Source of the DNA: Papilionanthe hookeriana x Papilionanthe teres
Taxonomy: Eukaryota; Streptophyta; Magnoliopsida; Asparagales; Orchidaceae
Direction: 5' to 3'
Length of the DNA stretch: 64,000 nt
Assembly: GCA_022702705.1 (NCBI GenBank)
Contig: CM040424.1
Coordinates: forward strand, 145,023,165 to 145,087,164
Made by a program: the position numbers and the translations under genes. Under the pieces are notes generated by a model. The model made no database searches. It worked only from the letters and a program-made list of their open reading frames with translations, and was not told the origin of the DNA. Below, one piece after another: positions 35,526 through 46,840 of the stretch (position 1 is its first letter; the number at the start of each line of letters is the position of its first letter).

Positions 35526-36690
35526 TTAGGTAGCGTAGTACTTTTTCAAGTATCGTCCTTTGATCGGAAGCATATGTCGTTCTCCTTGGCAATTCACTAG
35601 CTGGTAGGAGCCTCCTGAGTATACTGCTTCAACCACAAATGACCCTTCCCAAGTGGGTTCAAATTCTCCTCCTATCTTGCGGTGTGCAAGAATAGGTCTT
35701 TTGAGAACGAGAACTAAGTCACCAACTTTAAAGGTTCTTGGGCGGACCAGTCTGTCATGGGCTTGAACCATCTTAGCTTGGTATAGTTCTAAATTCTGTC
35801 TGCGCTGCAAGTCTTTTCCCTTCCGAGGCTTTCCAATTCTTCTAGTCGTAATTTGGCATTCTCTTCCGTCGTGATTTTGTTTGCAATCGCAATTCGAGTG
35901 AAGGAAGCTAGGATCGCCTCGGGCCCATACACCGGAGCGTAAGGTGTAGCTTGAGTAGGAGTTACGAAGGTTGTCCGGTAGGCCCATAAGGCTTCTAATA
36001 ACTTCTCGTGCCAATTTCTCTTATTATCGTCCAAAGTTTTCTTTAAGATTTGAAAGAGAGTTTTATTAAAAGCCTCAGCCAGGCCGTTTGCTCTTGGGTA
36101 GTAAATTGTTGAATATCGCCAATCGATTCCGTGTCTCCTAACAAAATTGTCGATTTGTGTGCTTCTGAATGCCGATCCATTATCTGAGATGATTCTGTGC
36201 GGCACTCCAAAACGGTAGACAACTTGGTTCTTGAAAAACTGTAGCACGTGGTGTGCTTTCACTTCTCTGAGTGGAACTCGCCTCGCCCACTTGGAAAAGT
36301 AATCCGTAGCCGCAAGAATGAAGCGATGTCCTTTTGAAGATGGTGGTTCTATTGGACCCACTATATCCGTGCCCCAACATTCAAATGGCCACGACACAAT
36401 TGTCGGATGTAGCACATTTGGAGGTTGGTGTAGAACCACTCCGTGCACTTGGCATTGGTGACAGCTCTTGGCGATTTTTATGCAGTCGGTCATCATCGAG
36501 GGCCAGTAGTACACTAGTCTTTTAATTTTTATTTTCATCTTCGGACCCGACTGGTGAGCGCCACAGAGTCCTGAATGCACCTCTTTAACAATTTCACGGG
36601 CCTCGGACCAGCTTAGGCATCTTAGCCACATCTAATCAAAAGACCTTCTGTATAATGTATTGTTTATTAATGCGTAAGACAAAGTTCTTT
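35526..36690 (-). CDS. Integrase, zinc finger, catalytic core and GPY/F-type C-terminus
   Basis: The zinc finger shows VHSGLCGAH and SCHQCQVHG. The catalytic core has its first Asp in WGTDIVGP, the second in IISDNGSAF, and the Glu in NGLAEAFNKT, so the D,D,E triad is complete. The C-terminal module (FKVGDLVLVLKR, FEPTWEGSFVVEAV, GRYLKKYY) ends at the stop at 35,528-35,526. It would join the element DNA to the host chromosome. An in-frame TAG at 36,634-36,632 lies where Gln is expected. A one-base break at about 35,824 lies on a CG where CAG would keep the frame. Confidence 0.92.
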
Positions 36691-36879
36691 TGTTGATCTG
36701 GTGGGCTAATGACCTATCGTCTGGTAGTTTTCCTGTTTGCAGGTAGTCTATTAATGGCTGTCGCCAATCTTCTGTGTTTTCTGTCACTGTTGCAACTGAT
36801 TCTTCTTCTTTTTCGATTTGCGTATTGTGTCTATGTCGAGCCGTGATAGGACCTGACGTACGTGAACCGACACTTCCAC

Positions 36880-37325
36880 CGATTCATCTTGCAAGCAAGC
36901 AAATTCTTTTGCGAGACGGGCTAACGCATCTCGCTAAAGCTTTTTCTTTCTCGGGAATTTTGTAGATTGTCACATTCGAATCTGTTCCAACAATTTGTAT
37001 GGCATACTTGGAAGTATTGCTCGAGTCTTGGTTTTAAAATTCTATACTTGTCCGACGATCCGTTGAATGATTAACTGCGAATCCCCGTAGATGTTGATGT
37101 TTGTTATCCCCATTTGAATAGTTAATTCCGGTCCTGTTATGAGGGCTTCGTATTCTACTTCGTTGTTTGTACACGGCTCGTCAAGTGGTAGGAGTATCTT
37201 AACATCCCCGCTCCGGTGTTATAAAGATTAGTCCGATCCCCGCCTTACAGGCACTATCACTTGCGATTCTTCATCTTTGTGTGCTCGAAGATGCTCCGTC
37301 GAAATATAATTCCCAACGTCGATCA
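36880..37325 (-). CDS. Second RNase H (archaeal/plant type, aRNH)
   Basis: Across several frame breaks the minus strand encodes WELYFDGASS (about 37,320-37,290), AGIGLIFITP, NNEVEYEALI (about 37,170-37,141) and YGDSQLIIQR (about 37,085-37,055). These are the acidic-residue motifs of the additional RNase H that Tat-lineage elements carry between the normal RNase H and integrase. It would help remove RNA from RNA-DNA hybrids. A VKGQVLADFLAE segment links the two RNase H domains. Stops at about 37,270 and 37,380 and frameshifts are present, several of them at CG. Confidence 0.85.
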
Positions 37326-37389
37326 TCGGGGTCTTCTAAGCTCATTATTTGTTCGTCCGGCAAGTCGTCATTATGAGGAGATTCCGCAC

Positions 37390-38960
37390 GCAAAGGGTGT
37401 CTCTGCGAGGAAGTCCGCTAGGACTTGTCCCTTTACGGCACGAAGAGGCACGAAAGTTATATTGAATTGCAATAATATCATTGACCATCTGGCAAGTCAG
37501 CCGGAAAGCATTGGACGAGTCATCAAGTATTGCAATGGATTAAATTTCGAGATTAGGTTGACCTTATGAGAAAGCATGTAGTGCCTGAGCTTTTGAGCGG
37601 CGAAGATCAGGGCCAAACAATGCTTTTCAATTGCGGGAAACCTTATTTCCGTCGGAAGTAAACGACGGCTTAGGTAGTAAAGAGCATTTTCTTTACCCTC
37701 ATCATTGACACAGGCTAACAGGGCTCCGAGAGAGTCGTCTAAAGCCGCGGTATAAAGTATCGCCGGTCTACACCGAGACTCGGGGTCTGCTAAGATAGGA
37801 GGTGTCATTAAATATTGCTTAATGTCCTCAAAGGCCTTCGGCATTTTTCTTCCCAAATAAATTTGGCGTCCTTTTTAACTAATGCCGAGAAAGGTCGACA
37901 CCTACTCGACAAGTTTGAGATAAAGCGTCGAAGATATGCCGACTTCCCTTGAAAAGATCGTAGTTGTTTTAAGGTTTTGGGAGGCGGCATTTCTAAGATA
38001 GCTTTAATCTTTTCCGGTCGATTTCAATTCCACGATGTCGGACAACGAATCCTAAGAAATTCCCGGAGGTGACGCCGAAGGCTCATTTTAAGGGATTCAT
38101 CTTAAGGTTAAATTGTCTTAATCGTTCGAAAACAATTCTCAAATCATACAGGTGGTTGTCCTTTATTTTTCTTTTAATGACCACATCGTCCACGTAGCAT
38201 TCGAATTGATTGTGGATGAGATCATAAAAAATTCTTGTCATCGCTCTCTGGTATGTTGCTCCTGCATTCTTCAGTCCGAATGGCATCACTGTGTAGCAAT
38301 ATACTCCGATCGGCGTTCCGAATGTCGTAAGTTTTTCATCTTCTTGAGCCATTTTTATCCGGTTGTATCCCGAAGATCCATCCATGAATGAGAATATCTC
38401 ATGTGTCGAAGCGATGTCGATCATTAGTTCTGGGATCGGTAGAGGGAATTCATCCTTTGGACATGCCTTGTTTAAATCTCTGAAATCCACACAAATTCTG
38501 ATCTGACCATTCTTCTTTCTGATTGGCACTACATTGGTTAACCAAGTCGGGGATTGTTCTTCACGGACTAATTTAGCGTCTATTAGCTTTTTAACTTCAG
38601 CTATGACTTGTTGTTCGATTTCTAGACGCATTCTTCTGGGACCTTGTCTGACTGAGACAGAAGTAGGATCCACCCCTAGCTTATGGACTGCAACTTCTGG
38701 AGCTAATCCTGGTATCTCATCGTAGTTCCAAGCAAAACAGTCTTTAAATTCCATTAATAACTTGATTATTTCTTCTGAGTCTTCTTTATTGAGTAAGGAG
38801 CTAACAAAGGTAGGTCTAGGCTCTTCGCTAGTACCTAAGTTAACTTCCGTTAACTCATCTATTGTAGATTTGATCTCCTCTTCGAACTACGGTGGAGCAT
38901 CTCCAATTTGTAAATCTTCGAGTTCTTCTCGTAGTTTCCATGCAGTTTTCATTGGACTCG
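37390..38960 (-). CDS. Reverse transcriptase and first RNase H
   Basis: RT begins around AWKLREELEDL and has CFAWNYDEIPGL, VVPIRKKNGQIRICVDFRDL and ACPKDEFPLPIPE. It continues with FSFMDGSSGYNRI, TVMPFGLKNAGATYQRAM and the active-site box YVDDVV (38,196-38,182, both Asp kept). A TGA at about 38,083 stands where Cys is usual (NPLK-stop-AFGVTSG). The linker LKQLRSFQGK and RNase H (AILYTAALDDSLGALLA, YYLSRRLLPTEIRFPAIEK, YMLSHKVNLISK) follow. A one-base break at 37,839-37,840 is a CG where CTG (plus strand) would restore the frame. It copies the RNA genome into DNA. Confidence 0.92.
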
Positions 38961-40834
38961 CAAGTGACAACCAAGCAAAATTCGGTATCGTCGATCGATC
39001 CTACCGTGCCGAATCCGAGACCATGCTTTGAATTGGGTGGACGACCGCAGTTATTCCATAATTTTTCAAAATGTTGTGATTGACCTTTTGTCCATTGTCG
39101 AGGTAAGAAACCACGCCGAATTAAATTTTGAACACAGGGAGAGTATCGCTCGAAAAGGTAATTCCATTAATTCGATGAAGTGACATCTTCAAATTGTACA
39201 TTATTTTCGGCTTTGGAAGAAGGAGCACCACAGTAGAATTTGATGGGCTTTGCACCGCCTCTATGTACCTCTTTGACCACCATACCCTCGATCTTATTAG
39301 AATGGATCGGGGTCAGGGTCATAGTATGTACATAGTGATTAATCTTCTCGTACATTGATTTATATTCTTCATTCTTTTCATCTTCGAGAGAGATCTTGAA
39401 TTGCGGCTTCTTCCGACTTATCGTCGCTGCTTCTTGCTTGATCTCTTTTTCTTCTTCAGAACTGTCTTCCCAATCAATATTGATGGCAGGTTTCCTCTGT
39501 CCAACCGTCCTAACATCTCTACCACGACCTCGTCCCCGGCCTCGACCTCGGATGCGAGTTGTGGAGAAACCTTCACCATCTCGCCGTAAGGGAGTGGTGA
39601 GTGACTGTTGGACTAGAACTTCAGGTTCTTCGTTGTCCCGAATTTCTTTTGCTTCATTCGTTATGGTATCTCTGGAGAAGATTGTTTTCTTCGGAGGTGC
39701 ATAATAAGCTGCATCTTCATGGATTCCAATTTCATGTACGGAGAATGGTTGTAAGTCACCTTTGATGCACTGTTCCTCTCCATCGTAGTATTTGATGAAC
39801 TGATGTAGAGATGATGGTACCATCCTGTTTTCATGTATCCATGGTCGGCCCAATAGAGCGTTGAACGACGATTCTGAATCAATTATGTGAAATTTTGCGG
39901 TTGTCTTTGCTAAGTCACCGGTCTTCATTAGTAGTGTTATTGATCCGAGGGCTCTTTCTCCTTTCTGGTTGAATCCTCTTAATAACATTTTGTCGGATTC
40001 GAGCTCGCGAGCATCAATTTCCAAATATGCTAGTGTTCGAAGACTCATTATGTTGATTGATGCTCCTGGATCCACCAATACTCTGGAGAGTGTAAACTTC
40101 CCAATTGTAACTGAAATGTACAACGGTCGATTGTGGTCTGCTGTCCCAAGTAGTAGGTCATTGTCCGTGAAGGTAACACCTCGCTGTTCCTTTAACGAGC
40201 AAACCTCATCTAAGGAATCTCCGGCCATTTGAGCCAAGCAAATTTTTGGATCAAGTAAGGCCTTGATCAGAGCTTCTCTCATCTCCTTTGATAAGGTGAG
40301 GGCGTCGTAGATGCTCGGTTTGGCCGGTAGTTTCCTAAGATGGGCTAGCACGTTGTAGTCCACTTTATTTCCATGTGTCTCGATTTCTTCTCGAATGGGT
40401 ATTTCTTCTGCCGGGGTTGGTTCTTCTTGAACAACCACTCGCTTTCCTTTGTCCTTTGGACCCATTCTCGGAGGTAGAACTCTTCCACTTCTTAAGTTAA
40501 CCTCTGTAATTTCTTCTGAATCTAGTGTTGAGTTTGCTAGTGTCTCCTCTTGAATCAGAATGATAGGTTCTTCTGGATTAGCCTTGAAGTCTGAAGGCTC
40601 TAACTTTATTGTGAATGGAGCTCCTCGAAACTCGCAAACAGATTCATTGCTTGTTGAACTCTCGTAGCCTCCTTGATGGATGTCTTCTTTGTCATTGCGA
40701 TCGTCGAGATTGTGTATGATTTGATAATTGTCATTGGTATCGAAATCGATGTCCGGATTGTCGCTAGTTACGTAATCATTAGAAACAGTCAAAACGTAGC
40801 CAACGCCATAACCCTTATCATTATAAGATCCCAC
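38961..40834 (-). CDS. Aspartic protease region of gag-pro
   Basis: A 555-codon open frame (40,834-39,167) followed by a recognisable continuation. The protease domain shows LYISVTIGKFTLSRVLVDPG, then ASINIMS and the second lobe with FNALLGRPWIHENRMVPSSL. The catalytic motif reads D-P-G-A-S, whereas retroelement proteases usually have D-S/T/G-G. An RG-rich stretch (RIRGRGRGRGRGRD, about 39,525-39,555) and acidic segments surround it. It would cut the polyprotein. The region from 39,167 to 38,961 (FLPRQWTKGQSQHFEKLWNN) still reads as protein, so no intron is indicated before RT. Confidence 0.85.
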
Positions 40835-41025
40835 CGGAGTGAGCGGATAATCATACGAGTCGGAGGTTCGAGGGATTTCTCCCCCGAATCCGAAACAACT
40901 ATCCTAGGATAAGCGACCCCTAGCCTAGCCTTAGGAGCCTTGGTCTTCTCTTCTTCATCAATTTTCTTCTTCTCTTCAATCGTCTCCTGTTGAGGTGGTT
41001 CTTCATTGCAAGTGACGGTGTCGGC

Positions 41026-42967
41026 TTAACGGGTTTCGAACTCGAATCGAGGCTCGCACCGAAGCGGTTTGGATGTGATCCAAAATCTTTTCGAAGACCT
41101 TGTCCAAGCGGTAATCCATCCATCATCAGTCGCATAGGGATCTATCGGAACAATGAGATCAGTCGAGACAACATTGACAGAACCTCCTTTCTGGGGTTCC
41201 TTCATGTACTCCTTCGGGATTGTTATATTCCCGTTCCAAAGATTGTCGTTGAGCCAACTTTTGAAGGTAATACAATCTTCTATCTTGTGTCCAAGCATCC
41301 GGTGGTAAGGGCAAAAGTTGGGATCACCTTTCTTGTTGACTTCTTCCGCTCTCTTAGGCTCCGGCGATTGGAAATCCGGAGTCTTCATCGACCGCGGAAC
41401 ATTTTTGGTACTCGCCTCATTCTTGAACGGGTACTCCTCGCTCGAAGCTCCCTTAATGTACGTTGCGGACGAGGCGGTTATTCATACTGTTGAGATGACT
41501 GATAGCTGGGTCGGGATTGTTGATAATTCTGTTGAGGTTGCTGCGGCCGTTTGGACGATATTTGTATCGGTTGCTTGCCTTTATCGACTACTGCAACGAT
41601 CCCGGACTTCTTTTCAAAAGTTTTCACGGGCTTCTGTTTGTCTGTCTTGTCGGCGAAACTTAATTGCTTCGCCTCCTCTTGCAAGCTTCCGGCCTCGCTT
41701 AACAACTTCTCGAAAGTCTTAATAGTAAATCCCTTGAGGAGAAGTGCTATCGGGCCGTGAATGCTCTTAAGTAAGAGGCCGACTGCATGCTGTTCTTGTA
41801 GTTGTGGTTCACACTTCATACTTAAGTTCCTCCATCGAAGTATGTAATCCACCAAAGTTTCGTTCGGCTTCTGCTTCTCTACTACTAAATCACCTATAGT
41901 GATGTGGTGCTGAGCTCTGGCAAATCGCTTGATGAAGAGGTTCTCTAGTTCCGAGAATGTCTTCACCGAACCATTCGATGACTCCGCATACCAATCAAAG
42001 GCGATCCTCGACGAGCCGTCGACAAATTGTCGGAAGAGTAATGCATCACTTCAGCCGGCATTGCAACAACTGGCACAAAAGTGTGCAACATGCTGCCGAG
42101 GGTTCCCGGTTCTATCAAAGGTCTTGAACAGAGGTGGTACGAAGCCTTTCAGGTATTGGACAGAGTCGAATTCTTCAGGGTAAGGTTTACCCATCCGAAT
42201 GGATGTCCCGCTCTTTGATTGTGCCAAGGCTTCTCGCACCTACTGTTCCACCAAGCTCTTGATATCCTTTTCCGGAATCATGCTTTGTGTCGCATCCTTC
42301 TTTAACTGATCATCCCCGTTGACGGACGTAATCTCCTTTCCTCCGTCTACAATGTGAATGACCTCTGGGGGTGTCTCTCTTTGGGTTGCACTTGACTGCG
42401 GAGAGTGGCTGAGGCTGCGACCATCTCTTCCATCCTCTTTGCCATTTGGGCGATCGTATCATCTTTCTCTTAAAGTCGCCTCCTCATTACTTCCGGCTCC
42501 TCTCTTCTCGCGATCGCAGGAGCACCTTGTGAAGCTGACGAAGCTCGTGTTTCGACCATGTTAATTTTTGCATACTCATCATCCATGAATTCCGACGAAT
42601 CAATCTCATCTCCGAATTTCTCTTCTCTTTCCTTTGCTAATCGTCGAATATCAGTCCTCAACTTTTCCATAGCATCCTCTAGCGGTCCTTTTCGCGCATC
42701 CTTGCAGTTGTCGTGTGATAACTGTCGGGTTCCCTTCTCATGAGTCCCCTTTATCGCAAGTAGCACTTTTTCGGATTCAAGTCTCCCGACGAGACTTTCC
42801 TTCTCGAGCCGTTGTTTCAATCTTAATTGTCCAAGTAGTGAGACGCCATACCATCCTTCTAGCGGCAGAAGGTCCAGGACCGGATGGTCCGTCGACCAAA
42901 TGCTCTGGAAGGTGGTATCCTCCCTAATCCGTAATCTCGAAAAACGACGAGGCGGACTAGCCTTCAT
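41026..42967 (-). CDS. Gag (Tat-type), with zinc-knuckle-like motif
   Basis: The N-terminal part (42,967-42,470) has a charged helical segment, probably coiled coil (EDAMEKLRTDIRRLAKEREE). The gag core follows: MGKPYPEEFDSVQYLKGFVP and FCASCCNAG (42,200-42,051), then FSELENLFIKRFARAQ, PNETLVDYILRWRNLSMKCE and VGLLLKSIHGPIA (41,966-41,700). A Gln/Pro-rich stretch leads to FCPYHRMLGHKIEDC (about 41,312-41,270), the C-H-H-C arrangement seen in Tat gag. It packages the element RNA. A TGA at about 42,051 and other breaks interrupt it, and the exact start is uncertain. Confidence 0.85.
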
Positions 42968-43006
42968 CCTTTTATTTGGCTTTTCTGTAACAATGACAGG
43001 TTCTAC

Positions 43007-43911
43007 TCACGGCCCAAGACGGGATTTGACTGGCACCCGCCCTATCCTTCTTAAAATCTCCGATACAGGGCATTTCTCTTTCTTTTCTATCTTCTCAATC
43101 ACGTACCGTAGTCGGGCGAATGGTGTAATCCTAGCCCTTTTCTTTCGCTCGTCGCTGTAGTATGCGGGTCGAGGTAATGTAGAAACAATCCCGCGGACAT
43201 TTTCCTTGTCGACTGCGGTGGAAAGGGGATGGAATCTACTTCCTTCCAAAAGGGGTGTATCTTCGAGCAATGGTGTGTATTCAGGTAGTGGTGTGTACTC
43301 AGGGATTTCTTCTAAGAAAGCGACTTCAGCAGCTCTGGCCTTCCTGGCAATCTTCCTACTTTTGTTCCTTCTTTGGGTCCGTGTTAGTGATGGAATTCTC
43401 GAGCTGGACCCGATTTCAAAAATAGAAGGTCTCACAGGAAGGTCTGTACCCTCCACGATAACGTGTTCACCATAGCTTCCGGATTTCCTTCCCTTTTAAT
43501 TTGGCAAAGCCGGGGTAGGTGCGAGACAACTAGACCGATGGGGGTAGCAACAACGGTCCTTCACGTGGACGAGCAGTACTCCTCTCGGTTAGAATCTTTT
43601 GCGGGGAGGAAACTCTCGAGTTGACTTAAGGTCGAACTCGATCAACGGCTTCTCGGTTCGGATACTTTGTTTGTCAGCGCGAAAAGGGTAACGTCGGTGA
43701 TCTTGACATTTGTGTTCTCGAATCCTTGTCTAAACCAGATGATCCCATTGTTGGGCAGCTCATCCTTGTAAACAGCGAATTCTAGTCCATTGGTGAAGGA
43801 GAAAATCGGCTTTGGGGCTTCCATTTGCGGGGTAGATTCGATTGTCAGTCCCAAGTTATGCTTCTTCTCATCAGGACGAAAAGAAAGGAATCGAAAAGAG
43901 TCCGAATACAT
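43007..43911 (-). CDS. Upstream ORF before gag (ORF1-like), unknown function
   Basis: Two open segments, 43,911-43,642 and 43,456-43,007, are joined by readable sequence with breaks at CG sites and one TAA at about 43,497. The first contains IFSFTNGLEFAVYKDELPNN. The second has basic runs (RTQRRNKSRKIARKARAAEV) and a short internal repeat (PEYTPLPEYTPLLEDTPLLE). Ogre elements carry an extra ORF1 in this position. I see no motif that fixes a function, and it could also be the N-terminal part of gag. Confidence 0.55.
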
Positions 43912-44328
43912 TCTTGTTCATGTATTATAAGAAGGAGTTATTTGTTAAAAGAGTTATTCATTAGAGGGTTTGTTTATTTAGAACGAAATGTTCAAAGGTG
44001 TAGAGAAGGTAATGAATCCGATTCAGAGTTGGAAAGGAAAAGAAAGTCTTATGCAAGACTTCTCGACTCGAAGGATCACTCCTAAACTAACACCTATCGG
44101 GGGTCCACCCCACCTTAGAAATGAGGTAAAAGGATCTCGGAACCTCTCTATTTAGGGGTGTCTAAACAGTGGCTCCTAAATCCAAGAGAATGTTGGCTAT
44201 ACTCGTTCAAGGTAGAAATGAGCATAGTACTCCAATGGAAAGAAGGGTAGCTTGGTCCATTAGGGACATGGATGCATTACCGATTTTTGAAAACAGAACT
44301 ATCTGATTAAAAATGGAGAGAGGAATTT
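43912..44328 (-). other. 5' leader of the giant element
   Basis: About 420 bp between the primer site and the first ORF, without a convincing coding frame. GT dinucleotides that might act as splice donors are present (for example around 44,145 and 44,115), but none is a strong match. Confidence 0.6.
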
Positions 44329-44346
44329 TTCCCAGCGGAGTCGCCA
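44329..44346 (-). promoter_or_regulatory. Primer-binding site (tRNA-Arg type)
   Basis: Minus strand TGGCGACTCCGCTGGGAA, five bases (ATTTA) inside the 5' LTR end. TGGCGACTCC complements the 3' end of a plant tRNA-Arg, the primer reported for Ogre/Tat elements. The later bases match less well. Confidence 0.75.
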
Positions 44347-46469
44347 TAAATTGTCGGCATTATTTTTTAGGTTGTGTGTTTTATTTTGAAAAGGGGGTCG
44401 CCTAACAGAAATTGTCGGCGAATTTTATATTTTAAATTTAATTTAAATATATATATATATATAATTTAGAAAGTAGCATTTGATTTTGAAAATAATTTTA
44501 AGTTTGAAAATCTTAAGATATGAAATCAAACTGATCTCACATCCAGAATAGTTTACATAAACGAGCACCGCACCACAAACCATGTATCTACCCCAAAGAA
44601 TAGACACACTGCTTGGTAATGGGGCTCGATAAAATAAACTAGAAAGGTTTGTGACATCCTTTTGGTCTGCGAACCAATTTTATAAGCCGACAAGTTCCCC
44701 TGCTTAATATAAATGAATTAAGCAGTGGTTTATATTACCTGGGTTCTTAAAGTTCCTTATAAGGGCAAGCCCCTATAGTTAATTACATCTTAAATGACAG
44801 GAATCATTTAAGAAAACTCTCGATAATGATCAGTGGTTTTGCTCTCAAGAATTTCAAACTTTAAGATTTTCAAAGGATTGAATTTTGGAATTTCAATAGG
44901 GAATGGGTCAAATTTAGAACATTTTGTTTTGGGAATTCAAAGGAAGAAAGGTAGGAGAAATCACAGATTCGAAGCGAACTTCGGTAATTTCCCGACTATC
45001 CTATCGTTAGGCTTTGAATTTAAGAAAATCCTAATACTATCTGATATTTCAATCTTGCCAATTTTAATTAATTAGGACTTATATTAGTATGATAAAATCA
45101 TACAAATAGCCTTGAAGATGTGAGGGTTTATGTCGTACCAAACGACTACCTCGGAGTCCTAAGACCGGTTAGGGCTTAATCTACATGACATGATTATGCA
45201 AATGCCTAACAAAAAGTTGAGGATTTATGTTGCACTAGGAAAACTACCTCGAAGTCCTATGGCTTGGTTATTTAATTCTAAGAAAGGTTTTGCTGAAGTA
45301 GACTCAGGTTTTGCTGATGACGATGGCCGTGCTGCCCACCATGCTCTGAGCTTCTTGTTGTTGCAGAGGTTTAGTTTTAGAAGTCATAAATCAGGAGATG
45401 AGAAAAGTGTTTTGGTTTAGAGAAATCTTAATTTCCAAGTATTTTTAATGTCTTAATTAAAACAAATCTTAAAGTTGATTATAACAACACCGGTTAAGAT
45501 CCCACGGTTCCATCCTTCCGGCATCGTTATTTTTATCGGATTCACTTAGTCCAGATGAATTTGCTAAACTTAACTAAATGAGTTCCACACTTTCATTTAG
45601 ACCGTGGGAAATCCCGTTAGCAACACGTAGGTTACATCATCCGAGGTATTCCCGATCATCCAACAAGACGTTTTAATTTAGTTATAATTGCAGTTTTGTA
45701 TTCTGTTTGTGATTAAATTTTGAGTTGTTTTATATTTTGAGATGTTGTGGCGGTGAATTTTATCTTGTAATGACTTTTAATTTAGTTTTGGTTTCAGTTT
45801 TAGGGACTATCCTAAAGGTGTGGGTTTTCATGCAACAGTTTGTTTATCATGCAAGAAAAGTAAGTGCGATGCGATTAAATAAATTGCAATAAGGTAAATC
45901 GCAATAAAATAAAAGCGTACTCGGAGGGTCTTCCCGTCATCCCAAGCCGCACTTAAAACACGGTTAGAATATTTAAGCAAGTTCTAAGTAAAGCTAAGAG
46001 AAGGGTTATGGTTTTCTACCAAATTCCTAATCCTATAGCTAGTCATTTCCTATGACGTCTAGGTTCTTGTGTTTTAGTTTGAGGACGATTTTCTTCATCA
46101 AAGAATAATTAAGTTCAATTGTTCTTATAAGTATCCTATCATATTGAGGAAGTGCTTAAGAAGAATCTTAAACATCTTTTCAATACTGATAGGATTGTTT
46201 TAAGTCCAAATGGATTTAATCAATCAGGTGAAGTAATCGTCCGAGGTTTAGTTAAGTTTTGTTGTTATCTTACTCAGTGAACTAGGACATTTGAATATCC
46301 TATAAGTGAAGTAACATTTCATTTAAAGTTCTGTTTAGGAGTTATGGTAACCAAAGCTTTCGAGGGCAAATTGGTGTTCAAATGATTTGTGATTTAATTT
46401 CAGTTATCGGATTTAAATTTGGAATAGTGTTCAAGTTGCTTTATTTTGAATTTCTTTATGTCTTAGGTG

Positions 46470-46840
46470 AGGTTATTTTTTTTAATTTAATTTAACTTTA
46501 ATTTAATTTGATTTGGTTTAGCTTCAATTTTAATTTAATTTATTTAATTTAAATTAATTTTAATTTTAACTTGATTTTATTTTTTTTATTTTAATTTAAT
46601 TTAATTTAATTTAATTTAATATGATTTAATTTAATTTAATTTAATTTAATTTAATTTAATTATTTATTTTTTTAATTTAATTTTATTTAATTAATTTAAT
46701 TTAATTTTAATTAAATTTAATTCAATTAAATTCAATTTAATTTAATTTATTCAATTTAATTTAATTTAAATTAATTTAATTTGCTTGATTTAATTTAATT
46801 TAATCTTTAATTTAATTTTATTTTTAATTTTAATTTGATT
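46470..46840. repeat. TTTAA pentanucleotide-rich tract in 5' LTR
   Basis: Partner of the tract at 18,640-19,015, slightly shorter. Confidence 0.9.

Noticed and set aside
38083..39166. Ogre-type intron between protease and RT
   Set aside because: Protein-like sequence can be followed through the gap with only local breaks, so no intron is needed.
40990..41722. Plus-strand ORFs of 167 and 134 codons
   Set aside because: They are shadows of the gag/protease coding sequence on the minus strand.
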